Shown here: one piece after another, positions 1 through 9,133 of the stretch | Position numbering within the stretch: the stretch's first letter is position 1 | Layout of the letters: the number at the start of each line of letters is the position of its first letter | Source: Chitinophaga polysaccharea | GTDB lineage: Bacteria; Bacteroidota; Bacteroidia; Chitinophagales; Chitinophagaceae | DNA: 64,000 bases | Reading direction: 5' to 3' | Assembly (NCBI RefSeq): GCF_902150045.1 | Contig: NZ_CABFVU010000004.1 | Coordinates: 248,001 to 312,000, forward strand | The notes under the pieces: model-generated | Seen by the model: only the letters and a program-made list of their open reading frames with translations | The model's database searches: none | What the model was told of the DNA's origin: nothing | Made by a program: the position numbers and the translations under genes

Positions 1-801
1 ATCATGGAGGAGCTGGCGAAAAAGCATGCGTATGGAGTGGTTACTACGCACTACCTGAACCTGAAGGTAATGGCCAACAAGGTAAAAGGGATCGTCAACG
101 GAGCTATGGGCTTTGATGAACAAACCCTGATGCCTATGTATAAACTGATGGTGGGTAAACCCGGCAGTTCCTATACATTCTCCATTGCTGAACGGATTGG
201 TTTGCATCCCTCGCTTATTGCGCGGGCCAAGAAACTGGTGGATGAAGGCCATTTCCAGCTGGATAAGCTGCTGAACAAAGCAGAACAGGATCTGCAGAAA
301 ATAGAACATAAAGAGAAAGAGCTGCAGAAATTACTGAAGGAAAATGAGCGTTTGAAAAAGGAATACGAGATCCTGGCAGATAAAGAACGTAAGCAGCAGC
401 AGTATACTTTGCTGAAATTACAGAACCAGATTAAGGAAGATGACCTGCAGTACCTGAAAGATATGGAGCGTAAGCTGAAGCAGATTGTGGTAGAGTGGAA
501 ACGCGCCGATGACAAGGAGAAAGTGATGAAACAGGCGGAGATCCTGTTGTTCCGCCGCCGTGAGAAACAGCACACAGAGCATCTCAATAAAAAAGTGCAG
601 GACAAATTTGAGGAGATCAAAGGACAGATAGAAGTAGGTACCCAGGTGAAGATAGTTACTAACCGGCAGGTAGGTAAGGTGCTGGAGATACGCGACAAGC
701 GTGCTATTGTAAAAATCGGTAATATTCCTATCAATGTGAAGCTGAGCGATCTTGTACTGGTGCAGGAAAAACCTGCGGAAAAGGTTGAGGAAGGGAAATG
801 A
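1..801 (+). CDS. mutS2: MutS2 family protein, C-terminal part (5' end outside window)
   Basis: The reading frame is open from base 1, so the gene starts upstream. The visible part carries the end of the MutS ATPase domain (TTHY box, then FDEQTLMP and the VGKPGSSYTFSIAERIGL segment), a long charged coiled coil at about residues 85-205, and a small beta-rich, KOW-like tail (GTQVKIVTN...GKVLEI). MutS2 proteins are branched-DNA-binding ATPases linked to recombination control and, in some species, to ribosome collision rescue. The typical C-terminal Smr nuclease domain is absent: the protein stops about 45 residues after the KOW-like segment with a Glu/Lys-rich tail and no frameshift visible. The family call is firm; the role without Smr is open. 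Confidence 0.88.
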   Translation: MMEELAKKHAYGVVTTHYLNLKVMANKVKGIVNGAMGFDEQTLMPMYKLMVGKPGSSYTFSIAERIGLHPSLIARAKKLVDEGHFQLDKLLNKAEQDLQKIEHKEKELQKLLKENERLKKEYEILADKERKQQQYTLLKLQNQIKEDDLQYLKDMERKLKQIVVEWKRADDKEKVMKQAEILLFRRREKQHTEHLNKKVQDKFEEIKGQIEVGTQVKIVTNRQVGKVLEIRDKRAIVKIGNIPINVKLSDLVLVQEKPAEKVEEGK

Positions 802-920
802 TATAGAAAGAAGCAATATAGAAATTATCTATAAGCGGTATAGTTGGAGCAACCATGTTTATTCAACTACCTTTACTCCTCAAATTTTAATGGTGGTCAC
901 CTATATAAATTAGTAAACCA

Positions 921-1805
921 ATGGAACTATTAGAACGTGTTGTAACACGAAATTCGGATGTGCAGGTTTATAACTGCGACTACGCAGAAGGGGCTAATTT
1001 TTTCATGAGTGAATGGAACGGACTTGAATGTATGGGCGATATGAATGTTCCCCATCGTCATAACGGATATAGCATAGATATATTGATAAAGGGCAGCATA
1101 CGGCAGTCGATCGATTTTAAAAGATATGATATGACGGCGCCGGCGCTGATGCTGATGGAGCCTAACCAGGTACACCAGCATGAAATGAGTGAAGATGCGG
1201 AGTTAATTAATATATATTTCACCAACGACTTCCTGGTGCCCGAAATGCAGGGAGTGGTGAGTTGCTGGCGCTGTGTGTTCAGTTCAGGTATGGTGCCGTT
1301 GAATGAGGAGCAGCTGGAAGAAGTATTGTCGTATGCAGACCTGATCAGGAAAGAATACAACAGTGACAAGCTGCGTAAGGAAGCGATTATCCGTAACCTG
1401 TTGAATGCCTTTGTTATTGCATGTGGACGTATTTCTGAGCCATCCGGAAACTGGATGAATGCAGAAAGTTCACAATATAACATGGCGCGGCAGTTTAAGA
1501 TACTGGTTGATCAGCATTTTCATGAAAAAGCGCAGGTATCTGACTATGCAGAAATGTTGTACGTTTCACCGGGACATTTAAATGATACCGTAAAAGCGTT
1601 GCTGGGAAGAAATGCAAAATTCATCATCGATGAAAAGCGCATTATGGAAGCAAAGCGGCTACTGTATTGGGGTGAGCACTCTATTAAGCAGATAGCAGCG
1701 CGGTTGAATTTTGAAGATGATGCCTATTTTAACCGTTTCTTTAAGAAGCATTCCGGGTTCACTCCAGCATCATTTCAAAAGAGTATCCGTGAAAAGTACA
1801 ATTAA
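921..1805 (+). CDS. AraC family transcriptional regulator
   Basis: A 294-residue protein with an N-terminal cupin-like sensor half (histidine-rich PHRHNGYSIDILIKG at about 42-56 and EPNQVHQHEMSEDAELINIYF near 85-105) and a C-terminal double helix-turn-helix (about 190-290). The signature region IKQIAARLNFEDDAYFNRFFKKHSGFTP is typical of AraC/XylS activators. It binds DNA in the cytoplasm, probably in response to a small ligand held by the cupin. It lies directly upstream of, and codirectional with, the RND efflux operon, with about 340 bp between, so it may control the pump; that link is inference from position. The ATG at 921 follows an AT-rich leader. Confidence 0.85.
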   Translation: MELLERVVTRNSDVQVYNCDYAEGANFFMSEWNGLECMGDMNVPHRHNGYSIDILIKGSIRQSIDFKRYDMTAPALMLMEPNQVHQHEMSEDAELINIYFTNDFLVPEMQGVVSCWRCVFSSGMVPLNEEQLEEVLSYADLIRKEYNSDKLRKEAIIRNLLNAFVIACGRISEPSGNWMNAESSQYNMARQFKILVDQHFHEKAQVSDYAEMLYVSPGHLNDTVKALLGRNAKFIIDEKRIMEAKRLLYWGEHSIKQIAARLNFEDDAYFNRFFKKHSGFTPASFQKSIREKYN

Positions 1806-1843
1806 ACCCGTAATAATTTAAACGTTCGTTAACTTTAAATATC

Positions 1844-1851
1844 TATTTTTG
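1844..1851 (+). promoter_or_regulatory. Bacteroidota-type -7 box (TATTTTTG)
   Basis: TATTTTTG matches the TAnnTTTG -7 element used by the primary sigma factor of Bacteroidota. No good TTTG -33 box is seen at the usual distance. If used, it would transcribe the RND operon from about 1858 and give a leader of nearly 290 nt. Confidence 0.35.
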
Positions 1852-2146
1852 CATTGTGTTTAAAATAATGATGTCGCCCGTGCATCATTCAAAATTTGAA
1901 AACCGATGAGAATTTTTTAGCGGCCAACCGCAAATCTTCAATTTCTTTTTTACAGTAGTAACAAATTGCTGTGCTCAAACGTATAATGTGCTGTAACATT
2001 ATAGGTGTCTGAGTATTGCGGGCTACCTACCTGTATTTCACAACCCGATTGCTGTCACTGATATTGATTGCTGCGAAGCAAGGCTGCCGTTACCTGCCTT
2101 GACCGCACGGGGGAATTTTATTGTTAGTCGTTTAAAACAAAGTAGT
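1852..2146 (+). other. Long leader/intergenic region before RND operon
   Basis: There is no convincing gene here. Two short inverted repeats are visible: AATGATG/CATCATT around 1867-1889, and an 8-bp stem TATAATGT/ACATTATA at 1982-2003 with a 6-nt loop. Neither is followed by a T-run, so they are not obvious terminators. A TTG at 2099 would extend the adaptor frame by 16 residues, but that extension precedes a clear lipoprotein signal and is unlikely to be translated. Confidence 0.4.
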
Positions 2147-3340
2147 ATGAAACCATTGAAATCAACATTTACAAATTTGCCGGCAGGCTTACTTTATAGT
2201 TTTATAGTTCTTTCTGTATTGTCTGCCTGCAGCACATCGCAGGCAAAGAATGAAGCACCGCCACCAGCATCTTTACCTGTAATTAAAGCAGTTACATTAC
2301 CTGCTACAACGTTTCAGGATTTTCCTGCTTCGGTAGAAGGAACCCGTGATGTGGAAATAAGACCACAGGTAGATGGCTATCTAACGAATATTTCAGTAGA
2401 TGAAGGTGCTTACGTTAGAAAAGGTCAAACACTTTTCACTATCGACAGAAGACCTTATGTAGAGCAACTTAACAATGCCACTGCAAATTTACAAGCTGCA
2501 ACAGCGGCGTTAGAGAACGCAAAAATCAACGTTGATAAATTGAAACCGTTACTTAGTAACAATGTGGTATCGGATGTTCAATTAAAATCGGCCGAAGCAA
2601 GTTACAACTCAGCGAAAGCTAATGTTGCCCAGGCACAGGCCCAGGTAGAAGCCGCCCGCATCAATCTTGGGTTCACAAATATTAGCGCACCCAGCGATGG
2701 TTATATAGGTACTATTCCCTTTAAAACAGGAAGCCTTGTTAGCAGGGGAATGGCAGGCGCATTGACCACTATTTCTGAAGTAAAGGATATGCGTGTTTAT
2801 TTTTCTTTGAGTGAAACCGATTTCCTCAAATTCAAGGAAAAATATCCAGGTAACAGCGTTGCTGAAAAAGTAAAAGGAATGCCGCCGGTAGAATTAATCC
2901 TGGCAGATGGAAGCGTTTATCCTGAAAAAGGAAAAGTTGAAATAGTGGAAGGGCAGTTTGACAAAACTATTGGTGCAATTAGTTTACGTGCCAGCTTTCC
3001 TAATGCACAGGGAGTACTTAGAAGTGGTATCACCGGTAAGGTCAGAGTACCTACTTTACATGCTTCTGCATTGGTAATTCCTCAGGAAGCTACGTTTGAA
3101 TTGCAGGACAAAGTGTTTGTTTATACCGTGGCCGATAGCAATAAAATCGTTACAAAACCACTAACCATTTCCGGCAAAACGTCTAATTATTATTTTGTTA
3201 CTGATGGCGTAAAGGTGGGAGATAAGATTGTATTATCTTCTCAATCTACCATGATGATGGGTGGTTTAAAAGATGGCGTTGTTATTCATCCAGAGATGGT
3301 ATCTATAGATAGTTTGTTGAAAGCAAAGCCGCTACTTTAA
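2147..3340 (+). CDS. RND efflux periplasmic adaptor (membrane fusion protein) lipoprotein
   Basis: A 397-residue AcrA/MexE-type adaptor. The ATG at 2147 is chosen because it begins a lipoprotein signal (hydrophobic stretch ending in lipobox LSAC). Next come a barrel-sandwich/lipoyl half (EIRPQVDGYLTNISVDEGAYVRKG), an alpha-helical hairpin rich in Ala/Gln/Asn (about 105-170), the second lipoyl half (GFTNISAPSDGYIG) and beta-barrel/membrane-proximal domains. The protein joins the inner-membrane pump to the outer-membrane channel in a tripartite drug/solvent exporter. It is the first gene of a three-gene operon in the usual adaptor-pump-channel order. Confidence 0.93.
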   Translation: MKPLKSTFTNLPAGLLYSFIVLSVLSACSTSQAKNEAPPPASLPVIKAVTLPATTFQDFPASVEGTRDVEIRPQVDGYLTNISVDEGAYVRKGQTLFTIDRRPYVEQLNNATANLQAATAALENAKINVDKLKPLLSNNVVSDVQLKSAEASYNSAKANVAQAQAQVEAARINLGFTNISAPSDGYIGTIPFKTGSLVSRGMAGALTTISEVKDMRVYFSLSETDFLKFKEKYPGNSVAEKVKGMPPVELILADGSVYPEKGKVEIVEGQFDKTIGAISLRASFPNAQGVLRSGITGKVRVPTLHASALVIPQEATFELQDKVFVYTVADSNKIVTKPLTISGKTSNYYFVTDGVKVGDKIVLSSQSTMMMGGLKDGVVIHPEMVSIDSLLKAKPLL

Positions 3341-3349
3341 AATAATTAA

Positions 3350-3440
3350 GCGTGAAAACACGCTAGTGTTTAAAAACGTTTACACAAAACATTACTCAAA
3401 TTGCGACGCAGGCAGTGTTATTACACTCATGCACTGCCTG
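3350..3440 (+). other. Two hairpins between adaptor and pump genes
   Basis: A 5-bp stem GCGTG-AAAA-CACGC lies at 3350-3363, and a 9-bp stem CAGGCAGTG/CACTGCCTG at 3409-3417 and 3432-3440. They sit in the 138-bp gap inside the operon without a T-run. They may set relative expression or protect mRNA ends; this is inference. Confidence 0.35.
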
Positions 3441-3478
3441 TGCTCGTGCGGACATACCGCAACCCATAATTGATATTT

Positions 3479-6400
3479 ATGTTAAAACGATTTATTGAAA
3501 GACCGGTGTTATCAACGGTTATTTCTATCATATTGGTTATACTGGGAGGGTTGTCTTTATTCTCCCTGCCTACGGCTTTATTTCCTGAGATTGCGCCACC
3601 ATCTGTACAGGTTATAGCCAATTACCCTGGCGCCAACGGGGAGGTGATAGCCCGTACAGTTGCTATCCCCATAGAAGAATCGGTAAATGGTGTGGAGAAC
3701 ATGACATACATGACCTCCAATTCCAACAACGATGGTAGCTACGTCCTGACAGTTTTTTTTAAACAGGGAACGGATCCTGATATTGCAGCGGTAAACGTAC
3801 AAAACCGCGTATCTAAAGCTAATAGCCAGCTACCTCCCGAAGTATTACAGGCCGGGCTTTCTACACAGAAAGTGCAGAGCAGCTTCCTGATGTTTGTGGC
3901 GATATATAGCGAGGATAGCGTTAAGTACAACGAACTGTTCTTAAATAACTATGCAAGGATTAATATCATCCCTCAGTTACAACGTATACCAGGGGTGGCA
4001 CAGGTACAGCCTTTTGGTTCAAAAGATTACTCGATGCGTATCTGGTTGAAACCAGACAGGCTTGTTGCCAATAATCTTTCTACGGCAGAAGTGATGAATG
4101 CGATCAGAGATCAGAACGTAGAAGCTGCACCAGGCCGTTTGGGACAAAGTAGTAAAGAATCTTTCGAGTATATTATTAAATACAAGGGAAAGTTAAATAA
4201 GCCTGAAGAGTATGAAAATATGGTGATTAAGGCAAAGAACGATGGTTCTGTTCTTCGTCTTAAAGATTTGGCCAGGGTTGAACTTGGCGGCTATACTTAT
4301 ACTGCCTCGAATTTGCTCGACGGCAAACCGGCTACTGGTTTTGGTATTGTGCAGACACCGGGTTCCAATGCCAATGAAATTCTTACAGAACTGGAGCGAC
4401 AGATTGGAGAATTTGATAAGGCGTTGCCCGATGGTATGAAGTTTAAGATCATGTATAATTCGAAGGAATTTTTGGATGCATCTATCGACCAGGTAAAAGA
4501 AACACTGATCATTGCGTTCATCCTTGTGGCCATCGTGGTTTTCGTTTTCCTGCAGGATTTCCGCTCTACATTGATCCCGGTAATTGCTGTTCCTGTTTCG
4601 ATTATAGGTACCTTCTTCTTCTTACAATTATTCGGTTTTAGCATTAACCTGCTTACATTGTTCGCATTGGTACTGGCTATTGGTATTGTGGTGGATGATG
4701 CCATTGTGGTGGTAGAGGCCGTGCACTCAACGATGGAACGTGAGCATTTGCCGGCAAGAGAGGCAACAGTTAAAACGATGAGCGAGATATCCGGTGCGAT
4801 TGTTTCGATCACATTGGTAATGGCAGCGGTGTTTGTACCAGTGAGCTTTGTACAGGGTCCTGCAGGCGTATTCTATAAACAATTCGCCTTTACACTGGCC
4901 ATTGCTATCTTTATTTCTGCGGTGAATGCGTTAACGCTAAGCCCGGCGTTGTGTGCTTTATTCTTAAAGAACCAGCATATAGGCGAAGGTGGAAAGAAAA
5001 AAGGTTTTGGCGCCCGCTTCTTCGATGCGTTTAATACGGCTTTTAATGCCATGACGGCAAGATATATACGGAGCATCAAATTCCTGCTGAAAAACAGATG
5101 GGTGGCCATTACCGGATTGTTACTTGTGGTGGTTGCAACATTCTGGCTGATCAAAACAACGCCTACCGGCTTTATTCCGGATGAAGACCAGGGGTTTGTA
5201 GTTGGTATTACCCAAACACCTCCCGGTAGTTCACTTAGCAGAACGGAGAATGCAACGAGCCAGATCAGTAAAATTACGATGAAAGATGAAGGTGTGAGCG
5301 ATGTATGGGCTGCAAATGGGATGAACTTCGTAACAAATGCGAACGCTTCCCCTAATGCTGCGATATTTGTGAGGTTAAAAGATCGTAAGGAGAGAGGTGT
5401 TGTAAAAGACCCGACTGCTATTGCAGGCGGCTTGTTAGGCAAATCAATGCAAGTACATGATGCCCTGACTTTTTTTGTTGGTTTTCCAACAATACAGGGT
5501 TTCGGTAATGTGAGCGGGGTAGAAATGATGTTGCAGGACAGAACAAACGGATCGCTGGAGAAATTAGCGGGAACGGCATGGGGTTTTGTTGGTGCATTGA
5601 GTCAGCGGCCGGAAGTGGCAAGTGCGTTCACTACTTTTAATACGGGTAATCCACAATACACCATTGATATAGATGAAGTAAAAGTGAAACAATTGGGTGT
5701 ATCTGTAGGTGATTTGTTGAGCACGATGCAAACATATTATGGTAGTAGTTTCGTTTCAGACTTTAACCGTTTCGGGAAATATAGCCGCGTAATGGCGCAG
5801 GCAGATATTTCATACCGGATGGATAAAAGTTCATTGGATGCTATTTATGTAAAGAACAACCTGGGTACGATGGTACCGGTAAGTACAGTGGCCAAATTCA
5901 CACGTGTATATGGCCCGGAAACAGTTACACGAAACAACCTGTATACCGCTGTTACCATTAATGCTACACCTAAACCAGGTTATAGTACCGGTGATGTAAT
6001 TAAAGCCATTGGAGAAGTATCGAAAAAGGCATTGCCACAGGGATATGCCTATGAGTTTACGGGTATTACCAGGGAAGAGATAAGAGCAGGGAATCAAACA
6101 GCGTTCGTGTTTTTATTGAGTGTATTGTTCGTATTCTTCCTGCTGGCTGCACAGTATGAAAGCTATATCCTGCCACTGGCAGTAATCCTTACCGTACCTA
6201 CGGGTATATTAGGTGTATATAGTTTCATTGGCCTTAGCGGCATAGAGGGCAATATCTACGTACAAATAGGTATGATCATGCTGATAGGATTATTGGCTAA
6301 AAATGCGATCCTGATCGTGGAGTTTGCCATACAACGGCGAAGGGCAGGCTATAAGCTTGTTCAGGCAGCTTTGGAAGCAGCACAGCTTCGTCTTCGTCCG

Positions 6401-6643
6401 ATATTGATGACTTCCTTTGCCTTTATTGTTGGTATGTTGCCATTAATCTTTACACAAGGTGCATCTGCCAAAGGTAATCATTCAATTGGTTGGAGTACTG
6501 TAGGTGGCATGTTTACCGGGGTGGTCCTGGGGGTATTCATCATACCCGTGCTGTTTGTAATTTTCCAGTTCCTGCAAGAGAAAATCAGCCGTAAGCCGAT
6601 AGTGGAATTGGAAGCAGAACATGAGGCAAAACTGGTACACTAA
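3479..6643 (+). CDS. RND family inner-membrane efflux permease (AcrB-like, HAE1)
   Basis: A 1054-residue protein, the normal length for a hydrophobe/amphiphile RND pump. The start at ATG 3479 gives the canonical MLKRFIERPVLSTVISI opening; an upstream TTG at 3470 is less likely. There are two repeats of transmembrane helix plus large periplasmic porter loops. The proton-relay aspartates are visible in the TM4 motif GIVVDDAIVVVEAV (about residues 400-415), and the second-half motif LIGLLAKNAILIVEFA is near 935-950. It exports drugs, dyes or lipophilic toxins using the proton gradient, in complex with the flanking adaptor and channel. Confidence 0.95.
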   Translation: MLKRFIERPVLSTVISIILVILGGLSLFSLPTALFPEIAPPSVQVIANYPGANGEVIARTVAIPIEESVNGVENMTYMTSNSNNDGSYVLTVFFKQGTDPDIAAVNVQNRVSKANSQLPPEVLQAGLSTQKVQSSFLMFVAIYSEDSVKYNELFLNNYARINIIPQLQRIPGVAQVQPFGSKDYSMRIWLKPDRLVANNLSTAEVMNAIRDQNVEAAPGRLGQSSKESFEYIIKYKGKLNKPEEYENMVIKAKNDGSVLRLKDLARVELGGYTYTASNLLDGKPATGFGIVQTPGSNANEILTELERQIGEFDKALPDGMKFKIMYNSKEFLDASIDQVKETLIIAFILVAIVVFVFLQDFRSTLIPVIAVPVSIIGTFFFLQLFGFSINLLTLFALVLAIGIVVDDAIVVVEAVHSTMEREHLPAREATVKTMSEISGAIVSITLVMAAVFVPVSFVQGPAGVFYKQFAFTLAIAIFISAVNALTLSPALCALFLKNQHIGEGGKKKGFGARFFDAFNTAFNAMTARYIRSIKFLLKNRWVAITGLLLVVVATFWLIKTTPTGFIPDEDQGFVVGITQTPPGSSLSRTENATSQISKITMKDEGVSDVWAANGMNFVTNANASPNAAIFVRLKDRKERGVVKDPTAIAGGLLGKSMQVHDALTFFVGFPTIQGFGNVSGVEMMLQDRTNGSLEKLAGTAWGFVGALSQRPEVASAFTTFNTGNPQYTIDIDEVKVKQLGVSVGDLLSTMQTYYGSSFVSDFNRFGKYSRVMAQADISYRMDKSSLDAIYVKNNLGTMVPVSTVAKFTRVYGPETVTRNNLYTAVTINATPKPGYSTGDVIKAIGEVSKKALPQGYAYEFTGITREEIRAGNQTAFVFLLSVLFVFFLLAAQYESYILPLAVILTVPTGILGVYSFIGLSGIEGNIYVQIGMIMLIGLLAKNAILIVEFAIQRRRAGYKLVQAALEAAQLRLRPILMTSFAFIVGMLPLIFTQGASAKGNHSIGWSTVGGMFTGVVLGVFIIPVLFVIFQFLQEKISRKPIVELEAEHEAKLVH

Positions 6644-6678
6644 AATATTATCTATTATCAGAATCAGAAAAAAGACAA

Positions 6679-8100
6679 ATGAAAACAAGTTATAGCTCAT
6701 TTTACTTTTTGTTGTTCTCCTTAGTTGTAGGGTTAGCAGCATGCCGGGTAGGCCGCAATTACGAGCGGCCGCCGGTGGCGCTGCCACAGCAGTTCAATAA
6801 TGACACTGCGCCCTCAGACACCAGCAGTATAGCAGAAATAGAATGGAAGAAATTTTTTACAGATGCTACCTTACAGCAGCTGATCAGCCAAGCACTTACC
6901 GGCAACTATGATCTGCAGCTGGCAGTAAAGAGGGTAGAGACGGCGCAGGCCTATCTGAAACAGGCGAAAGTAGCCTGGTTACCGGCTTTTACAGCAACGG
7001 CATCAGGTAGTACCAACTTCCCTTCCAAGAACAGTTTCAATGGATTGAACCTTTCCGTTAATAATCTTGGTGATCATATTGAGGATTTCAGTATAGGTGT
7101 GGGTATGTCATGGGAGATAGATATCTGGGGTAAAATAAAGCGTCAGAAGGAAGCGGCATTAGCTACCTATTTGCAGTCGTACGAAGGCCAGCATGCGGTG
7201 CAAACCGGGCTGGTGGCAGCTATTGCCAACAGCTACTTCAACCTGCTGATGCTGGACAACCAACTCAGCGTAGCGCGCAGGAATCTTGCGCTCAGCGATA
7301 CCATTGTGAAAATGATCCGCCTGCAGAAAGCAGCCGGCGATGTAACAGAGCTGGGTGTTCAACAGGCCATTTCGCAGCAGCAAACTGCCGAACTGCTGAT
7401 ACCTCAGCTGGAACAGGGTATTGCTATCCAGGAAAATGCCCTGCGCATTTTAACCGGTGAACTACCGTCAACGATTACACGCAGTACCAAACTGAGCGAT
7501 TTACAGGTTACCGATTCATTGCCGGCAGGTGTTCCTGCGGCCATGATCAGCCGCCGCCCGGATGTACGTGCCAGCGAAATGGGACTGGTAGCCGCCAATG
7601 CACAGGTAGGCGTGGCACAGGGTAGTATGTACCCTACGCTTACCATTACCGGCAGCGGAGGAGTGAATGCTTTTAAAGCCAGCAACTGGTTTAATTTACC
7701 GGCCTCGCTGTTTGGTACAGTAGCCGGAAGTGTGGCCCAGCCCATCTTCCAGCGCCGCCAGTTAAAAACACAGCTGGAAGTAGCGAAAATACAGCGTGAA
7801 CAGGCGGTGATCCAGTTTAAACAATCAGCCCTGAATGCAATAGGAGAGGTGAGTGATGCACTGGTGAAACTGGATAAAGTGAAAGTGCAGCAGGAAATCG
7901 CCATCCGCCAGGTAAATACTTCACAGCTGGCAGTGCAACAGGCCCAGCTCCTGTTCCGCAGCGGTATGGCTAACTACCTGGAAGTAATTACAGCGCAGTC
8001 CCGCTCCCTGCAGGCTGAACTGGCCCAGGCAGATATAGACCGCCAACGCCTCAGCGCTATGGTAGACCTGTACCGCTCCCTGGGTGGTGGCTGGAAATAG
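6679..8100 (+). CDS. Outer-membrane efflux channel lipoprotein (OprM/NodT type)
   Basis: A 473-residue TolC-superfamily channel. It has a signal peptide with lipobox LAAC, the usual start YERPPVALPQQF, two OEP repeats of long helices and strands, and the conserved SRRPDVRASEMGLVAANAQVGVAQGSMYPTL region around residues 290-320. It forms the trimeric outer-membrane exit duct of the RND pump. The gap to the pump gene is 35 bp and a strong terminator follows, marking the operon end. Confidence 0.93.
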   Translation: MKTSYSSFYFLLFSLVVGLAACRVGRNYERPPVALPQQFNNDTAPSDTSSIAEIEWKKFFTDATLQQLISQALTGNYDLQLAVKRVETAQAYLKQAKVAWLPAFTATASGSTNFPSKNSFNGLNLSVNNLGDHIEDFSIGVGMSWEIDIWGKIKRQKEAALATYLQSYEGQHAVQTGLVAAIANSYFNLLMLDNQLSVARRNLALSDTIVKMIRLQKAAGDVTELGVQQAISQQQTAELLIPQLEQGIAIQENALRILTGELPSTITRSTKLSDLQVTDSLPAGVPAAMISRRPDVRASEMGLVAANAQVGVAQGSMYPTLTITGSGGVNAFKASNWFNLPASLFGTVAGSVAQPIFQRRQLKTQLEVAKIQREQAVIQFKQSALNAIGEVSDALVKLDKVKVQQEIAIRQVNTSQLAVQQAQLLFRSGMANYLEVITAQSRSLQAELAQADIDRQRLSAMVDLYRSLGGGWK

Positions 8101-8189
8101 CCTTTGCAAATGACGGATCCAAGCGGGTAGACCATCAGCAGAGCAATAGAATCATCAGATCGCTTAGGTCCGTCATTTTCATCATATCA

Positions 8190-8223
8190 TCCCGGTTTAC
8201 GGTCCGTAAACCGGGATTTTTTA
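8190..8223 (+). terminator. Rho-independent terminator of RND operon
   Basis: A GC-rich perfect stem CCCGGTTTAC/GTAAACCGGG (8191-8200 and 8206-8215) with loop GGTCC is followed by a T-run. It lies about 90 bp past the outer-membrane channel stop codon. Confidence 0.88.
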
Positions 8224-8295
8224 TTGCTGAAAGCCTTGCTGGTGTGGGGTTTGAAAAATAATGGCTCAAATTTTTTTTATTTTCAATTTCTTTTA

Positions 8296-8303
8296 TACTT
8301 TTG
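8296..8303 (+). promoter_or_regulatory. Probable -7 box of tRNA-Ser promoter (TACTTTTG)
   Basis: TACTTTTG fits the Bacteroidota TAnnTTTG -7 element and ends 7 bp before the first base of the tRNA, the spacing expected if transcription starts at or just before 8311. The -33 region is a T-rich tract. Confidence 0.55.
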
Positions 8304-8310
8304 CGTCCCT

Positions 8311-8395
8311 GGAGAGTTGGCAGAGCGGTCGATTGCGGCAGTCTTGAAAACTGTTGACTGTAACAGGTCCCGGGGTTCGAATCCCTGACTCTCCG
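8311..8395 (+). tRNA. tRNA-Ser(UGA)
   Basis: An 85-nt class II tRNA. The acceptor stem GGAGAGT pairs with ACTCTCC at 8388-8394, with discriminator G at 8395. The anticodon loop CTTGAAA carries TGA at 8345-8347, there is a long variable arm typical of tRNA-Ser, and the T-arm contains GGTTCGAATCC. CCA is not encoded. It is a common integration target, and an integrase remnant lies 280 bp downstream; no second copy of the tRNA 3' end was found in the window. Confidence 0.96.
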
Positions 8396-8440
8396 CGATA
8401 AGTAGGAGTAATACTCTAAAAGTGCTTAAAAAAGCTGACA

Positions 8441-8478
8441 AAGCCTGCAATTTTTATAATTGCAGGCTTTTGTTTTTT
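8441..8478 (+). terminator. Terminator after tRNA-Ser
   Basis: A 12-bp perfect stem (AAGCCTGCAATT at 8441-8452 with its complement at 8458-8469) with a 5-nt loop, followed by TTGTTTTTT. It ends tRNA transcription before the island. Confidence 0.85.
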
Positions 8479-8671
8479 GGGGAGAAAAACCCCTAAAAAT
8501 TTCAAAAATACGCCAGTATCTACGTGGCAATATCGTGGCACTTTTAAATTGTGAAATAAAGTGCCATAGATTTACACTTAAGTATTTGTAAATCAACGGA
8601 TACGAGCCGTGAACGACTTGACATGAGAGTGCATTGTTTCGACATTTGTTAATACTAAAAATTGTCGAATT

Positions 8672-9133
8672 ATGCTAGAGATTAGTTATGGGCTAACATT
8701 CTTTTTAAAAAGCCCTAAAAGAAAATCTGACCTGTTCAGATATGTGTATGTGAGAGTTACAGTTGATGGAGTTCCGAAGGAAACCTCAACAAAGCGCAAA
8801 TGGGATATGCGCAGATGGGATCAGTATTTAGGAAGAGCAATTGGTACTAAAGAAGATACCAAATCGCTCAATTTCTTTTTAGGTTCCTTAGAAGTAAAAA
8901 TAAGTAATTTCAAAACAGAGCTTGTAAATACGGCCAGGACTATTACGTCTACACGAATTATTGAATTTGTAAAGGGGCATGAGACTTCAAAAACTAAAGT
9001 GCTTGAAGAATTTCAAAAATATAATGAAGAAGTGAAGGCTCTGGTTTCAGATGGTTACGCAAAAGGAACTTATACGCGCTACGTAACTGCAAAAAAAACA
9101 TCTGGAGATGATTTATACTGTACTATATTTTAA
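8672..9133 (+). pseudogene. Truncated tyrosine-type integrase (N-terminal part)
   Basis: The 153-residue frame has the arm-type DNA-binding N-terminus seen in Bacteroidota mobile-element integrases (FFLKSPKRKSDLFRYVYVRVTVDGVPKETSTKRKW, then a W-D-x-R-W turn) and the start of the SAM-like core-binding domain, including GTYTRYVTAKK. Homology breaks off near base 9100 and the frame stops soon after; the whole catalytic domain (R-HxxR-Y) is missing. An intact relative would be about 400-430 residues. It sits downstream of tRNA-Ser and probably once integrated this island there. The breakpoint abuts the next broken gene. Confidence 0.8.

Noticed and set aside
171..816. Antisense frames of 187 and 132 residues over mutS2
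   Set aside because: They are shadows of the Lys/Glu-rich coiled coil (Ser/Phe/Leu-rich translations) with no family resemblance.
2099..2146. TTG start for the RND adaptor
   Set aside because: It would place 16 polar residues before a clear lipoprotein signal; ATG 2147 is the better start.
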